A stretch of DNA of 64,000 nucleotides from Coprococcus phoceensis (GCF_900104635.1 NZ_FNWC01000007.1:2814401-2878400), one strand, 5' to 3'. Numbered from the stretch's first letter, positions 1 to 8,713 are shown. Notes: generated from the letters alone by a model not told the origin. Numbers and translations: made by a program.

Positions 1-13
1 GGTTTCGCTGTTT

Positions 14-35
14 ACGGGCTTCCCACGGGCTTCCC
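14..35. repeat. 11-bp tandem duplication
   Basis: ACGGGCTTCCC occurs twice head to tail (14-24 and 25-35), just downstream of the stop of the MATE gene. It is probably a local slippage product. No gene is visible in the first 68 bases, and what lies to the left of the window is unknown. Confidence 0.6.
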
Positions 36-68
36 CAGAATTTGGATTTATCACCTCAAACTATGTTT

Positions 69-1415
69 TCAGCATAACATACTTTTTCTCCCTCGCGGGA
101 TAAAAACTAACGCCAGAACTGCAACAAACATCGTTAAAATTTCCGCTCCTGGAACTGCAAGCCAGATTCCATTCATTCCCCAAAATTGTGGCAGCACTAT
201 CAAAAACAGCAACAACAACGCGAACGAGCGAAGGAATGTAATTCCTCCTGCAAAATATCCTTTCCCATAAGCCATCATACGTACTGCTGAGAAAATGTTA
301 ATTCCGGAAAACAAAAATCCCAAACCATATATCCGCATTCCGGAAACCGCCAGTGTATATACACTGCTATGTTTATCGGCAAAAAAAGATACACACATTG
401 GTGCCAGAAAAAAAGTCAATGCATAAATTACAATCGGGGCAATACTGAAAAAACGATATGCATACCTCTCAAGAGCACGGCATACATCAAGTTTTTTATC
501 TCCATATGCATATCCAAGCGGAGGTGCCATCCCCATAGAAAAACCGGAATAAATCCCAATAAACAAAAATTGCAGATACATAATAATGGAGACAGCAGCT
601 ATCCCATCTTCTCCGGCAAACGCCATCGCCGTTCTATTAAAAACAATTGTTGTGATCGCGATTGCCAATTGATTCACAAACTCGGACGTTCCGTTTATCA
701 TACAGTTAAATCCTATCTTGAAAGACAGTCCTCGAAATGTAAATTCCAAGGTATGTTTCTTCTTCACAAAATAGTAAAGTCCCATAGAAAAAGAAAGTAG
801 CAGTCCTAAAATCGTAGCAAGTGCAGCTCCCAAAATCCCCATGTCCATACATCCCACAAAAACATAGTCCAATACAATATTTAGTAGACCTCCTGCAAGC
901 GCCGTCAAAAAGCTGTAAGTGGGTGAGCCGTCCACGCGAATAAAATAAGTAAGCAGCTCTTTTCCAATGACAACAGGAGTACCGACAAGCCACCAAAAAG
1001 CATATGTTTTGCAATCACTCATCGTTAATTGTGTCGCGCCCAGTAATTCCAATAGCGCAGGAAGTTTTATCCAGATTAAGGCAGATACACCGCATCCAAC
1101 CAACAGTGACAGCAGCATGCTGACAGAAAATGTTCTGTTTGCTTCTTCTTTTCTTTCCCCACCGATATGAAGCGCTGCAAGTGCACTCCCACCTGTTGCA
1201 AACGCCAGTGCAATTCCCGTCAATATATTTACAATCGGATACACAATATTGATAGCCGCTAATGCATTTGTCCCCACATAGGACGACACAAAAATTCCAT
1301 CCACAATGGTATATACCGTATTAAACAATGCCGTCAAATACGTTGGGATAATAAACTTTAATAATTTTCCAAACCGCACTTCCTTCGCTGAATCAAAAAT
1401 CAATAATTTTTCCAT
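69..1415 (-). CDS. MATE family multidrug/cation efflux transporter
   Basis: A 448-residue polytopic membrane protein with about 12 hydrophobic segments and the two-lobed MATE organisation: an early Asp-Gly-Ile-Phe-Val-Ser segment near residue 39 and a second half starting near residue 240. MATE proteins export cationic drugs or metabolites using Na+ or H+ gradients. The substrate is unknown. The start is supported by a purine-rich ribosome site (GAGGAGGGGG) a few bases upstream. The gene is divergent from a MerR regulator with 98 bp between start codons, and its own promoter (TTGACC, 19-bp spacer, TAAAAT) spans a MerR-type dyad, so induction by that regulator is likely. Family assignment is confident; the drug specificity is not inferable. 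Confidence 0.9.
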   Translation of the reverse strand: MEKLLIFDSAKEVRFGKLLKFIIPTYLTALFNTVYTIVDGIFVSSYVGTNALAAINIVYPIVNILTGIALAFATGGSALAALHIGGERKEEANRTFSVSMLLSLLVGCGVSALIWIKLPALLELLGATQLTMSDCKTYAFWWLVGTPVVIGKELLTYFIRVDGSPTYSFLTALAGGLLNIVLDYVFVGCMDMGILGAALATILGLLLSFSMGLYYFVKKKHTLEFTFRGLSFKIGFNCMINGTSEFVNQLAIAITTIVFNRTAMAFAGEDGIAAVSIIMYLQFLFIGIYSGFSMGMAPPLGYAYGDKKLDVCRALERYAYRFFSIAPIVIYALTFFLAPMCVSFFADKHSSVYTLAVSGMRIYGLGFLFSGINIFSAVRMMAYGKGYFAGGITFLRSFALLLLFLIVLPQFWGMNGIWLAVPGAEILTMFVAVLALVFIPRGRKSMLC

Positions 1416-1436
1416 ATGTTCCCCCTCCTCAGTGCT

Positions 1437-1485
1437 ATTTTAAACCTTAAAGTAACTTGAAGGTCAACACAAAATATCTTATAAT
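1437..1485. promoter_or_regulatory. Divergent MerR-type promoter/operator
   Basis: A near-perfect dyad ACCTTAAAGTAACTTGAAGGT lies at 1444-1464. On the minus strand it fills the spacer between TTGACC (plus 1462-1467) and TAAAAT (plus 1437-1442), giving the overlong 19-bp spacing typical of MerR-activated promoters and firing toward the MATE gene. On the plus strand TTGAAG (1457-1462) and TATAAT (1480-1485) have a 17-bp spacer and fire toward merR, with the dyad overlapping the -35. This predicts activation of the transporter and autorepression of the regulator. Confidence 0.75.
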
Positions 1486-1513
1486 GAAAGAAAAATTATC
1501 AGGAGCAATCATC

Positions 1514-2284
1514 ATGAAAAAACAATTTCACATTGGAGAGATTTCAGAATTTTTCAATCTGCCTGCTTCCACCTTACGTCACTGGGAAAGCACAGGGATT
1601 TTGACACCAAAAAAGAATCACGAAAATAACTACCGCGAGTATACGATAGAAGACTTTATGAATCTCTCCGATATTATTTTTTACAAAAGTCTGGGACTCC
1701 CGCTCAAACAGATACAAACGATGGAACAGTCCACCCCTGAAGAGCATTCCTTTTTATTACATGAAAAAATTGATGAATTAGTTCAGCAACAGCAAGAACT
1801 TCAGCACCGAATGCAAAAACTTCGCAATCATCTAAATGCTATAAATACTTTAAATGAGCTGAAATCCCATCCATTCACAGAAGTCGACATCGATACCGAC
1901 TGTATTGTCTCTTTTGATTTAGGTGAAATCGAAAAACTCCGACAATATATTGAGAATCCGTATCTGTATTCTCGTGTACAGCATTCAGAACATATTCAGT
2001 CAGAGCTTCGGGGATTGACGATTCCGTCTGAACAGCGCTCTTTGTTTCCCGATACTCAGGTACTTTGGGAGAAGAGCAGACACCGTTACATCGCTTGTTT
2101 GATGAAAGAAGAAGTCACGGAAGGATTTCCTAATAATTTGTCTCAACTGCTGTCGCAGATTCAAAAGACATACCGCACCGGTTTTATAATCAGCCGATTT
2201 TTATTGCGTGCCAAAGAAAATGGAAAGCTCTATGACTTTTACAAAACATTTGTTGAAATTGAGGAGGATTCTTATTTATGTTAA
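1514..2284 (+). CDS. MerR family transcriptional regulator
   Basis: A 256-residue protein. Residues 1-70 form a MerR winged helix-turn-helix (FHIGEISEFFNLPASTLRHW, then a wing with NNYREY). A Gln-rich helical segment follows at about 85-110, the usual dimerisation helix, and then a C-terminal effector region of about 140 residues that I cannot assign. The frame opens at a TTG at 1457, but the ATG at 1514 is chosen because AGGAGC sits 8 bp upstream and the MerR domain begins there; the upstream part contains the promoter. The stop overlaps the ATG of the antiporter by 7 nt, so the two are translationally coupled. It probably controls the divergent MATE gene. Confidence 0.85.
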   Translation: MKKQFHIGEISEFFNLPASTLRHWESTGILTPKKNHENNYREYTIEDFMNLSDIIFYKSLGLPLKQIQTMEQSTPEEHSFLLHEKIDELVQQQQELQHRMQKLRNHLNAINTLNELKSHPFTEVDIDTDCIVSFDLGEIEKLRQYIENPYLYSRVQHSEHIQSELRGLTIPSEQRSLFPDTQVLWEKSRHRYIACLMKEEVTEGFPNNLSQLLSQIQKTYRTGFIISRFLLRAKENGKLYDFYKTFVEIEEDSYLC

Positions 2285-3486
2285 CATCACTTGCATTTAT
2301 TTTTCTCGTAGGTCTTGCTGCCGCAGCTATTTGTCAGCAATTAAAGCTACCCCGTATTATTGGAATGCTCATCACCGGAATCATTCTAGGTCCATATGTT
2401 CTTGACTTGCTTGATCCTTCTATTTTGTCCATTTCATCCGAGTTACGGCAAATGGCTCTGATCATCATTCTGTTAAAGGCCGGATTGTCATTAGATCTGT
2501 CTGACTTAAAAAAAGTCGGGCGTCCCGCTGTTTTGATGTCATTTGTACCTGCAAGTTTTGAAATACTCGCTTTTTTCCTTTTTGCCCCTCATATTTTGGG
2601 GATTAAACCGATTGAGGCAGCTGTCATGGGAGCCGTTCTCGCTGCAGTATCTCCTGCTATTGTCGTACCACGAATGGTCCGCCTGATGGACCAGAATTAC
2701 GGTACAGATAAAAGTATTCCGCAGCTTATCCTTGCCGGTGCCTCCTGCGATGATATTTTTGTCATCGTGCTGTTTTCCACATTTTCCAATATAACCCAAG
2801 GTGGAAATGCACATCTGATGGATTTTGTCAACATTCCGGTTTCCATCTTGTTCGGCATCGTACTCGGTGGCATTACTGGGTATCTGCTCAGTTTATTTTT
2901 CGAGACAGCACATGCACACAAGCATTGTGTCCGAAACAGTATGAAAGTGATTATTGTATTAGGAATTTCTTTTTTGTTAATGGCAATTGAAACGTGGATG
3001 AAAGACATTGTATCTATATCCGGTCTTTTAGCTGTTGTAAGCATGGCATGCCTGTTAAAAATTAAAAGCACCACTTTTGTTTCCAAAAGACTTTCTGATA
3101 AATTTGGGAAATTGTGGCTCGCCGCAGAAGTCATTCTGTTTGTTTTAGTCGGAGCTGCTGTAGATATCCGCTATACGCTGAACGCAGGAGGTGCTGCCAT
3201 TCTCATGATACTGGTTGCACTTCTATTTCGTTCTGTCGGAGTTGCGATATGCCTTATCCGGACGAGGCTCACAAAAAAAGAACGGTTCTTCTGTATCCTT
3301 TCTTATCTTCCAAAGGCTACCGTTCAGGCTGCTATTGGCTCTGTTCCGCTTGCTATGGGACTCCCTTGCGGACAGATTGTCCTTTCCGTTGCAGTTTTAG
3401 GAATTTTAATCACTGCCCCGCTTGGTGCCATATTGATCGATGGCACTTACAAAAAACTACTTTGCCAATCAAAAAATAAGAAATAA
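2278..3486 (+). CDS. Cation:proton antiporter (CPA family)
   Basis: A 402-residue membrane protein with about 12 hydrophobic helices, typical in length for a CPA antiporter lacking cytoplasmic regulatory domains. The Asp pair at residues 158-159 (LAGASCDDIFVIVLF) matches the paired acidic residues of the ion-binding helix, and AVSPAIVVP (123-131) matches the unwound helix of the fold. It would exchange Na+ or K+ for H+ across the membrane. It is the second gene of the merR operon and overlaps its stop. A rho-independent terminator candidate follows at 3623. Ion specificity cannot be read from the sequence. Confidence 0.85.
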   Translation: MLTSLAFIFLVGLAAAAICQQLKLPRIIGMLITGIILGPYVLDLLDPSILSISSELRQMALIIILLKAGLSLDLSDLKKVGRPAVLMSFVPASFEILAFFLFAPHILGIKPIEAAVMGAVLAAVSPAIVVPRMVRLMDQNYGTDKSIPQLILAGASCDDIFVIVLFSTFSNITQGGNAHLMDFVNIPVSILFGIVLGGITGYLLSLFFETAHAHKHCVRNSMKVIIVLGISFLLMAIETWMKDIVSISGLLAVVSMACLLKIKSTTFVSKRLSDKFGKLWLAAEVILFVLVGAAVDIRYTLNAGGAAILMILVALLFRSVGVAICLIRTRLTKKERFFCILSYLPKATVQAAIGSVPLAMGLPCGQIVLSVAVLGILITAPLGAILIDGTYKKLLCQSKNKK

Positions 3487-3622
3487 CGGAACGTTTTCAT
3501 TGATTCTTCAAAAACTGTTCACATTTTTCTTACTTTTCTATCACACTTTTTACACAAAAAGCCAGTATACTAATAACCATAAAAGATATTAATCTTTTTA
3601 TATCATTTTCTTTTTCATAATT

Positions 3623-3644
3623 GCCGGTCATAAGACCGGCTTTT
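3623..3644 (+). terminator. Rho-independent terminator after the antiporter
   Basis: GCCGGTC, loop ATAA, GACCGGC, then TTTT. It lies 137 bp past the antiporter stop. The stretch between holds no ORF or other clear signal. Confidence 0.8.
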
Positions 3645-3733
3645 CCTCTGTTTATCCCCTTTTTATATACAACATAAATCTTCTTAAGATTAACTTAATA
3701 AAATTTCCTTTTCTTTTAGAATCTAATCATATT

Positions 3734-3890
3734 TTGGACACATTTTTCTTTTATACTAAAGTCAGATAGTTGATAGAACAACTATCTCCCCCCTCATAAA
3801 GTAATTCATCTTCGGGGTAACTCGAAGATGTACACTTTACTCTCATTCCTTTAAATAACCAAAAAAGAAAGCTGTCACAGCTTTCTTTTT
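3734..3890 (+). ncRNA. Candidate small RNA with three hairpins
   Basis: The interval 3645-3894 holds no gene but is highly structured. A perfect inverted repeat AGATAGTTG/CAACTATCT (3764-3787) is followed by a C-rich run CTCCCCCCTC, a second hairpin CATCTTCG/CGAAGATG (3807-3830) extendable by AAAGT/ACTTT pairing, and a terminator hairpin at 3867-3885. Upstream are TTGGAC (3734) and either TAAAGT (3757, 17-bp spacer) or TATACT (3752). A transcript of about 120 nt is plausible. Alternatively the first repeat is a DNA operator. No known RNA family was recognised. Confidence 0.4.
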
Positions 3891-3892
3891 TT
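3861..3892. terminator. Bidirectional terminator
   Basis: AAAGCTG, loop TCA, CAGCTTT, flanked by an A-run on the left and a T-run on the right, so it can terminate in both directions. It lies just beyond the hydrolase stop (minus strand) and would also end the candidate small RNA (plus strand). Confidence 0.85.
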
Positions 3893-3894
3893 GT

Positions 3895-4836
3895 CTATCT
3901 TTTTCGTTTTTCCATCCAAGTCAGCAAATCGTCAAAAACCAGACTACGATCCACTTCATTTAAAATCTCATGGCGGTCATTTTCATATAACTTCATAGAA
4001 ACATCTTCTATTCCACATGATTTGTAATTTTTATAAATGTTTTCCACACTCTTTCCAAAGTTACCAACAGGGTCGTCTTTTCCAGCAACCAAAAATATAG
4101 GAAGTGTCTTTGGTATCTTTCCATTTTTTTCCTGATGGTTTACTGCCAGTATTCCACAGAACATCTGATAATAAGCGTTTACGGTAAACACAAAGCTGCA
4201 TAACGGATCTTTTGCATACTTTTGAGAATTAACGGGATTCCTTGACAGCCAGTCCGAACCATTTGTCTCTTGTGAGAACTTCTTATTGAAACCGCCAAAC
4301 GCCATATTGTTCACCAATTTACTGCGGTATTCCCAGCCTTTTCCAAAAGCAATAATACGACATAGCACTTTGCCGGCTGTAAGAAGCAGATTGGACTTGC
4401 TTCCAGTTCCCATCACAATGGCTCCCGAAATGCCATCCCCATATAATCCAAGATACTGTCGAAGCAGAAAAGATCCCATACTATGTCCCAGCATAAAATA
4501 TGGTACATCTTTATATTTTTTCTTCGTTATCTTTCTCAAATGGTGAATATCTCCTATCACGTAGGTATTTCCTTTGGATTCATGAAAAAATCCAAGCTTA
4601 TCTTTTGACGTGACAGATTTGCCATGACCTAGATGGTCATGGCCCACAACATAATATCCTTTTTCTGCTAGAAATCGTGCAAATTCATCGTAGCGGTCAA
4701 TATGCTCCACCATGCCATGGCACATCTGCAATACCGCCGCCACTTTCCCATCCGGTATCCACTCAATTGCATGAATCTGCGTGGCGCCGTCTTTGGATGG
4801 ATAATAAAATTCGTTTTTCACTACTCTTTTGTTCAT
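3895..4836 (-). CDS. Alpha/beta hydrolase (monoacylglycerol lipase-like, S33-type)
   Basis: A 313-residue soluble alpha/beta hydrolase. The nucleophile elbow GHSMGS places Ser119. A downstream VAGKDDPVG segment carries the likely catalytic Asp, and NDRHEIL near the C terminus the His. The early motif LQMCHGMVEH and the GHDHLGHGKS stretch are typical of lysophospholipase/monoacylglycerol lipase relatives (PldB-like). It probably hydrolyses an acyl ester; the exact substrate is unknown. No signal peptide is seen, so it is cytoplasmic. It lies 12 nt downstream of the citrate synthase gene's 3' end on the same side and may have its own transcript. Confidence 0.85.
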   Translation of the reverse strand: MNKRVVKNEFYYPSKDGATQIHAIEWIPDGKVAAVLQMCHGMVEHIDRYDEFARFLAEKGYYVVGHDHLGHGKSVTSKDKLGFFHESKGNTYVIGDIHHLRKITKKKYKDVPYFMLGHSMGSFLLRQYLGLYGDGISGAIVMGTGSKSNLLLTAGKVLCRIIAFGKGWEYRSKLVNNMAFGGFNKKFSQETNGSDWLSRNPVNSQKYAKDPLCSFVFTVNAYYQMFCGILAVNHQEKNGKIPKTLPIFLVAGKDDPVGNFGKSVENIYKNYKSCGIEDVSMKLYENDRHEILNEVDRSLVFDDLLTWMEKRKR

Positions 4837-4848
4837 TTACATCATCTG

Positions 4849-6219
4849 CTATCTATCATGAATTCTTATATAATCTCTGTGCGGACACAATGGTTTATAA
4901 GCCGGACGGATGATCTTATCCACATTCTTCAGCTCTTCTAACCGGTGTGCACTCCAACCTACGATACGTGCTGCCGCAAAAATCGGTGTATAAAGCGCTT
5001 TTGGAAGCCCAAGCATTCCATATACCAAACCACTGTAAAAATCGACATTTGCGTTAACACCTTTGTAAATTCTACGTTTTTCCCCAATCACTTCTGGCGC
5101 CATATGCTCTACCATCTCATACAAAGCATATTCTTTTTCGCAGCCTTTCTCCGTTGCAAGCTGCTTTACAAATTTTTTAAAGATATCTGCTCTTGGGTCA
5201 GAAACAGAATATACTGCATGTCCCATTCCATAGATCAGCCCTTTTTTATCAAATGCTTTTTTATCAAGCAGATCTTCCAAATATTTACGAACTGCATCCC
5301 TGTCTTCCCAGTCTGACAAATGTTCTTTCATATCTTCAAACATCTGTGTCACCTTAATATTGGCGCCACCATGCTTTGGCCCTTTCAAAGATGCCATCGC
5401 TGCCGCCATAGTCGAATAGGTATCTGTTCCGGATGAAGTTACAACGTGTGTCGTAAAGGTCGAGTTATTTCCACCGCCGTGATCCATATGTAATACTAAT
5501 GCCATATCCAGAATCTTTGCCTCTAATGGTGTATATTTCCGATCTTCACGAAGCATCATTAAAATATTTTCCGCCATAGACAGTTCTTTTAATGGTGCAT
5601 AGATATATAAATCTTCACCTCTGCGATAATTGTAAGCATGATAGCCATATACCATTAACATCGGGAACTGGCTGATCAAATTCAGACACTGGCGCAGAAC
5701 ATTCGGAATCGATGTGTCATCCGCTTTTTCATCGTAAGAATACAGATTCAGTATAGAGCGTGACAAACTATTCATCATATCTCTGCTTGGTGCTTTCATA
5801 ATAATATCACGCACAAAATTCGGTGGAAGTGTTCTTCTCTCTGACAATGCTTCTGTAAATCTCTTCAGCTGCCCTTCTGTCGGAAGTTCCCCGAACAACA
5901 GCAGATATGTCGTCTCTTCAAATCCGTAATGTCCCTCTGCCAAAAATCCATTCACCAGATCCTTGATATTGTAACCCCGGTAATACAAATTTCCCTCACA
6001 CGGTACTTCCTCACCGTCTACAATCTGAGATGCACAGACATCAGAAATGTTAGTCAGCCCGGCGAGAACACCCTTTCCGTTGACATCACGCAGGCCTCTT
6101 TTTACCTGATATTCTGTATATAACTCTTTTTCAATTGCATTGCTTTCTTCACACAATTTTGCAAGCTGCAAAATCTCTGGTGTAATGTCAAACAATAACT
6201 CGTCTATTGAATTTGCCAT
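4849..6219 (-). CDS. gltA: Citrate synthase
   Basis: Condenses oxaloacetate and acetyl-CoA to citrate. The 456-residue product contains the citrate synthase signatures: MDHGGGNNSTFTTHV (active-site His region), GMGHAVYSVSDPRA (second His), and NVDFYSGLVY (catalytic Asp). The frame opens upstream to 6351, but that part contains the promoter and the preceding terminator. Of two nearby ATGs (6225 and 6219), 6219 is chosen because AAAGGGG lies 7 nt upstream; at 6225 spacing would be only 1 nt. In anaerobic Clostridia this enzyme serves the partial TCA branch to 2-oxoglutarate and glutamate. No aconitase or isocitrate dehydrogenase is adjacent. Confidence 0.95.
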   Translation of the reverse strand: MANSIDELLFDITPEILQLAKLCEESNAIEKELYTEYQVKRGLRDVNGKGVLAGLTNISDVCASQIVDGEEVPCEGNLYYRGYNIKDLVNGFLAEGHYGFEETTYLLLFGELPTEGQLKRFTEALSERRTLPPNFVRDIIMKAPSRDMMNSLSRSILNLYSYDEKADDTSIPNVLRQCLNLISQFPMLMVYGYHAYNYRRGEDLYIYAPLKELSMAENILMMLREDRKYTPLEAKILDMALVLHMDHGGGNNSTFTTHVVTSSGTDTYSTMAAAMASLKGPKHGGANIKVTQMFEDMKEHLSDWEDRDAVRKYLEDLLDKKAFDKKGLIYGMGHAVYSVSDPRADIFKKFVKQLATEKGCEKEYALYEMVEHMAPEVIGEKRRIYKGVNANVDFYSGLVYGMLGLPKALYTPIFAAARIVGWSAHRLEELKNVDKIIRPAYKPLCPHRDYIRIHDR

Positions 6220-6256
6220 AGCCATTCCCCTTTCCGTCTTTAAAGTATTGTAGTTT

Positions 6257-6285
6257 ATTATACTAAATTGTAAATAAAAAAACAA
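6257..6285 (-). promoter_or_regulatory. Promoter of citrate synthase
   Basis: Reading the minus strand: TTGTTT (plus 6280-6285), 17-bp spacer, TATAAT (plus 6257-6262), with the ATG about 38 bp downstream. A good sigma-A type promoter. Confidence 0.65.
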
Positions 6286-6310
6286 CAAATATATCATGAA
6301 CGATTTCTTA

Positions 6311-6347
6311 AAAAAGAGACAAATTTTTGTAAAATTTGTCTCTTTTT
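6311..6347 (-). terminator. Terminator of the ddh-tatD-rsmA-AIM24 operon
   Basis: A 17-bp perfect stem AAAAAGAGACAAATTTT with its mirror, loop TGT. It lies 10 bp past the AIM24-like stop and is followed by T-rich sequence in the minus direction. Symmetry means it could act both ways. Confidence 0.85.
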
Positions 6348-6357
6348 TCAAAATATT

Positions 6358-7038
6358 CTAATTGCTCGTCGGAAAATATGGTCTCAATGCTCCCGCCACA
6401 TTACTGATCGGCATCGTCTGAAGCCAAACGCGTCCAGGTCCCGTAATCACTGTATTAAACAGTCCCTCTCCTCCAAATACGACATTTTTTAATCCTCTGA
6501 TTGTCTGAATGTCCATCTGGCAGCTTGGTGTCATCGCCGCAAGATGTCCTGAATCAATTACGATCTGCTGTCCCGGCTGCAGTTCATATTCCACTACATG
6601 ACCATCAAACTCAGCAAAAACCGTTCCTATTCCAGACACCCTCTGCAAGATAAATCCTTCTCCACCGAACAATCCCGATGCCACTTTTTTGTGGAAATGA
6701 ATCGACAGTTCCACACCTGCTTCTCCCGCAAGAAACGCACTTTTCTGGAAAATCATCTCATTTCCAGGTGATACCTGAAATGCCTTGATAGAACCCGGAA
6801 AGCTTGAAGCAAATGCGATCATTCCATTTCCGCCCTGTGCTGTGTAAGTATTTTGAAATAAAGCTTCTCCTGAAAATGCTCTTCCAAATACTTTTCCGAT
6901 ACCTCCGTTTGATGTCGTCTGCATCTCCATATTCGGTGACATCCACGACATTGATCCACGCTCTGTGATCATTTTTTCACCGGATTCCAAATAACAGATG
7001 ACAACCGGTAATGTCTCCCCTTTGATTTCATAACGCAT
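6358..7038 (-). CDS. TIGR00266/AIM24 family protein
   Basis: A 226-residue all-beta protein of the TIGR00266 (AIM24-like) family, recognised by repeated Gly-rich strands such as GEGFILQRVSGIGTVF and GEGLFNTVITGPGRVWLQT near the C terminus. These proteins form a beta-trapezoid fold and have no established enzymatic role in bacteria. The start at 7038 is chosen because GGAGGGATT lies just upstream. The upstream 20 codons of the open frame overlap rsmA. It is last in the ddh-tatD-rsmA cluster and followed by a terminator. Confidence 0.85.
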   Translation of the reverse strand: MRYEIKGETLPVVICYLESGEKMITERGSMSWMSPNMEMQTTSNGGIGKVFGRAFSGEALFQNTYTAQGGNGMIAFASSFPGSIKAFQVSPGNEMIFQKSAFLAGEAGVELSIHFHKKVASGLFGGEGFILQRVSGIGTVFAEFDGHVVEYELQPGQQIVIDSGHLAAMTPSCQMDIQTIRGLKNVVFGGEGLFNTVITGPGRVWLQTMPISNVAGALRPYFPTSN

Positions 7039-7060
7039 ATGAATCCCTCCTTTGTGAAGT

Positions 7061-7933
7061 TTATAGCTGCTGATTAATTCTATCACTAAGCACTGCAAAT
7101 TCCTGCAATGTCAAAGCTTCACCTCTCACACTCGGACCTTTTCCAAGACTTTCGATCGCAGTTGTGATCACTTCTTTCGGAAGATGAATCTCCGGCGAAT
7201 TATTCAGTCCGTTGGCAAGTGTTTTTCTTCTCTGGTTAAAAGAAGCACGGATAATCTGGAACATTAATTTTTCATTTTCAACTTGTACCGGCGGTTCTTT
7301 ATGACGTGTCAGACGAATGACTGCCGAACCAACCTTTGGTCTTGGCATAAAACAATTCGGCGGCACATTCGCAACAATATATGGTTCTGCGTAATACTGC
7401 ACAGCGAGGGAAAGTGCCCCGTAATCTTTGGTCCCCGGTCCCACCTGCATCCGATCTGCCACCTCTTTTTGCACCATGACAGTAATACTTTCAATCGGTA
7501 CATGGCTTTCAAACAAGCCCATAATAATCGGTGTCGTAATATAATACGGCAGATTTGCTACCACTTTGATCGGCTTGTTGTCATTATATTCCTTTGCAAG
7601 TTTTGGAATATCCACTTTCAGCACATCGTCATTGATCACAGTCACATTGTCGTATGCCTGCAACGTATCCTCCAAGATCGGAATCAATGCTTTGTCGATC
7701 TCCACCGCCACAACCTGTCTTGCAGCACATGCGAGATACTGTGTCATCGTCCCGATTCCCGGTCCGATCTCCAGCACAAAGTCATCCTTCGTAATCTCTG
7801 CTGAACTGATGATTTTATCCAACACATGTGTGTCGATCAAAAAATTCTGTCCAAACTTTTTCTGAAATGAAAAATCGTATTTTTGTAATATTTCAATTGT
7901 ATTTTGCGGATTGCCTAATGTTGGCTTTGTCAT
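7061..7933 (-). CDS. rsmA: 16S rRNA (A1518/A1519-N6)-dimethyltransferase
   Basis: RsmA/KsgA dimethylates two adenines in the 3' hairpin of 16S rRNA during 30S maturation, using S-adenosylmethionine. The 290-residue protein shows QNFLIDTHVLDKI at the N terminus, the SAM-binding motif LEIGPGIGTMT, and the catalytic motif NLPYYITTPI. Length is normal. GAGG upstream of the ATG at 7933 supports the start. tatD precedes it by 9 nt. In many Firmicutes rnmV (RNase M5) sits between tatD and rsmA; here it is absent. Confidence 0.96.
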   Translation of the reverse strand: MTKPTLGNPQNTIEILQKYDFSFQKKFGQNFLIDTHVLDKIISSAEITKDDFVLEIGPGIGTMTQYLACAARQVVAVEIDKALIPILEDTLQAYDNVTVINDDVLKVDIPKLAKEYNDNKPIKVVANLPYYITTPIIMGLFESHVPIESITVMVQKEVADRMQVGPGTKDYGALSLAVQYYAEPYIVANVPPNCFMPRPKVGSAVIRLTRHKEPPVQVENEKLMFQIIRASFNQRRKTLANGLNNSPEIHLPKEVITTAIESLGKGPSVRGEALTLQEFAVLSDRINQQL

Positions 7934-7942
7934 ATATTTACC

Positions 7943-8713
7943 TCAAATTCTAAATAAATCTCTTCCATTTTTCTCTGTGCGGCTAACAACTTCATCGTAG
8001 CTGATTCCTTTGAGCTGCGCGATCTCCTGAGCGATATAAGGAATATTCAGAGAAGAATTGCGTTTTCCTCGATTCGGAGCCGGTGCAAGATACGGCGAAT
8101 CCGTCTCCAGCAGAATCTTTTCCATCGGTATATCTGCCACAACTTCTTTGAGTTTCTTGCTATTCTTAAATGTGACAACACCTCCGACACCGATGTGAAA
8201 TCCCATCTTCACATATTCCTGCGCCATCTCTTTTGAATACGAAAAGCAATGAATTACACCGCGAAGTCCTTTTGCATGCTGCTGCATCATCTCAAGCGTG
8301 TCCGCCGCCGCATCTCTGCTGTGAATGATGACCGGAAGGTTGAATTCCCGCGCCAGTTCAAGCTGCCTTTGGAACCATTTTTTCTGTATCTCATGAGATT
8401 CGTTATCCCAATAATAGTCAAGTCCAATTTCTCCAACTGCCACAACCTTATCTCTCTTGCACTGTTCTCTCAAATATGCAAATTTTTCCTCATCCAGTAT
8501 TCCTACTTCATCCGGATGCACACCTACTGCCGCATAGATAAATGGATACTCTTGTGCCAATTGTACCACTTCTGTGCAGGATTGAAAAGTGGCACCGACA
8601 TTAATAATCGTGCCAATGCCATTTTCCTGCATAGAATTTAAAAGCTCTGTTCTGTCTTCCTCAAACTGCTCATCATCATAATGCGCATGGCTTTCAAATA
8701 TCATTGCTTCCAT
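7943..8713 (-). CDS. tatD: TatD family metal-dependent DNase
   Basis: A 256-residue TIM-barrel hydrolase of the TatD family. Metal-binding motifs seen are ESHAHYDD (HxH), GEIGLDYYW (Glu), HSRDAA, HCFSYS and ETDSPYLAP (terminal Asp). TatD enzymes are 3'-5' exonucleases involved in DNA repair. The start could be the ATG at 8713 or the in-frame ATG three codons later, where most relatives begin; neither has a strong ribosome site. The gene begins 1 nt after the ddh stop, so the two are cotranscribed. Confidence 0.93.
   Translation of the reverse strand: MEAMIFESHAHYDDEQFEEDRTELLNSMQENGIGTIINVGATFQSCTEVVQLAQEYPFIYAAVGVHPDEVGILDEEKFAYLREQCKRDKVVAVGEIGLDYYWDNESHEIQKKWFQRQLELAREFNLPVIIHSRDAAADTLEMMQQHAKGLRGVIHCFSYSKEMAQEYVKMGFHIGVGGVVTFKNSKKLKEVVADIPMEKILLETDSPYLAPAPNRGKRNSSLNIPYIAQEIAQLKGISYDEVVSRTEKNGRDLFRI

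Noticed and set aside
3734..3757. TTGGAC with TATACT as the small RNA promoter
   Set aside because: The spacer would be only 12 bp; TAAAGT at 17 bp fits better, so the promoter remains uncertain.
4849..6351. N-terminal hydrophobic extension of citrate synthase suggesting an exported enzyme
   Set aside because: The extension is encoded by the terminator and promoter region; the ribosome site and homology fix the start at 6219.
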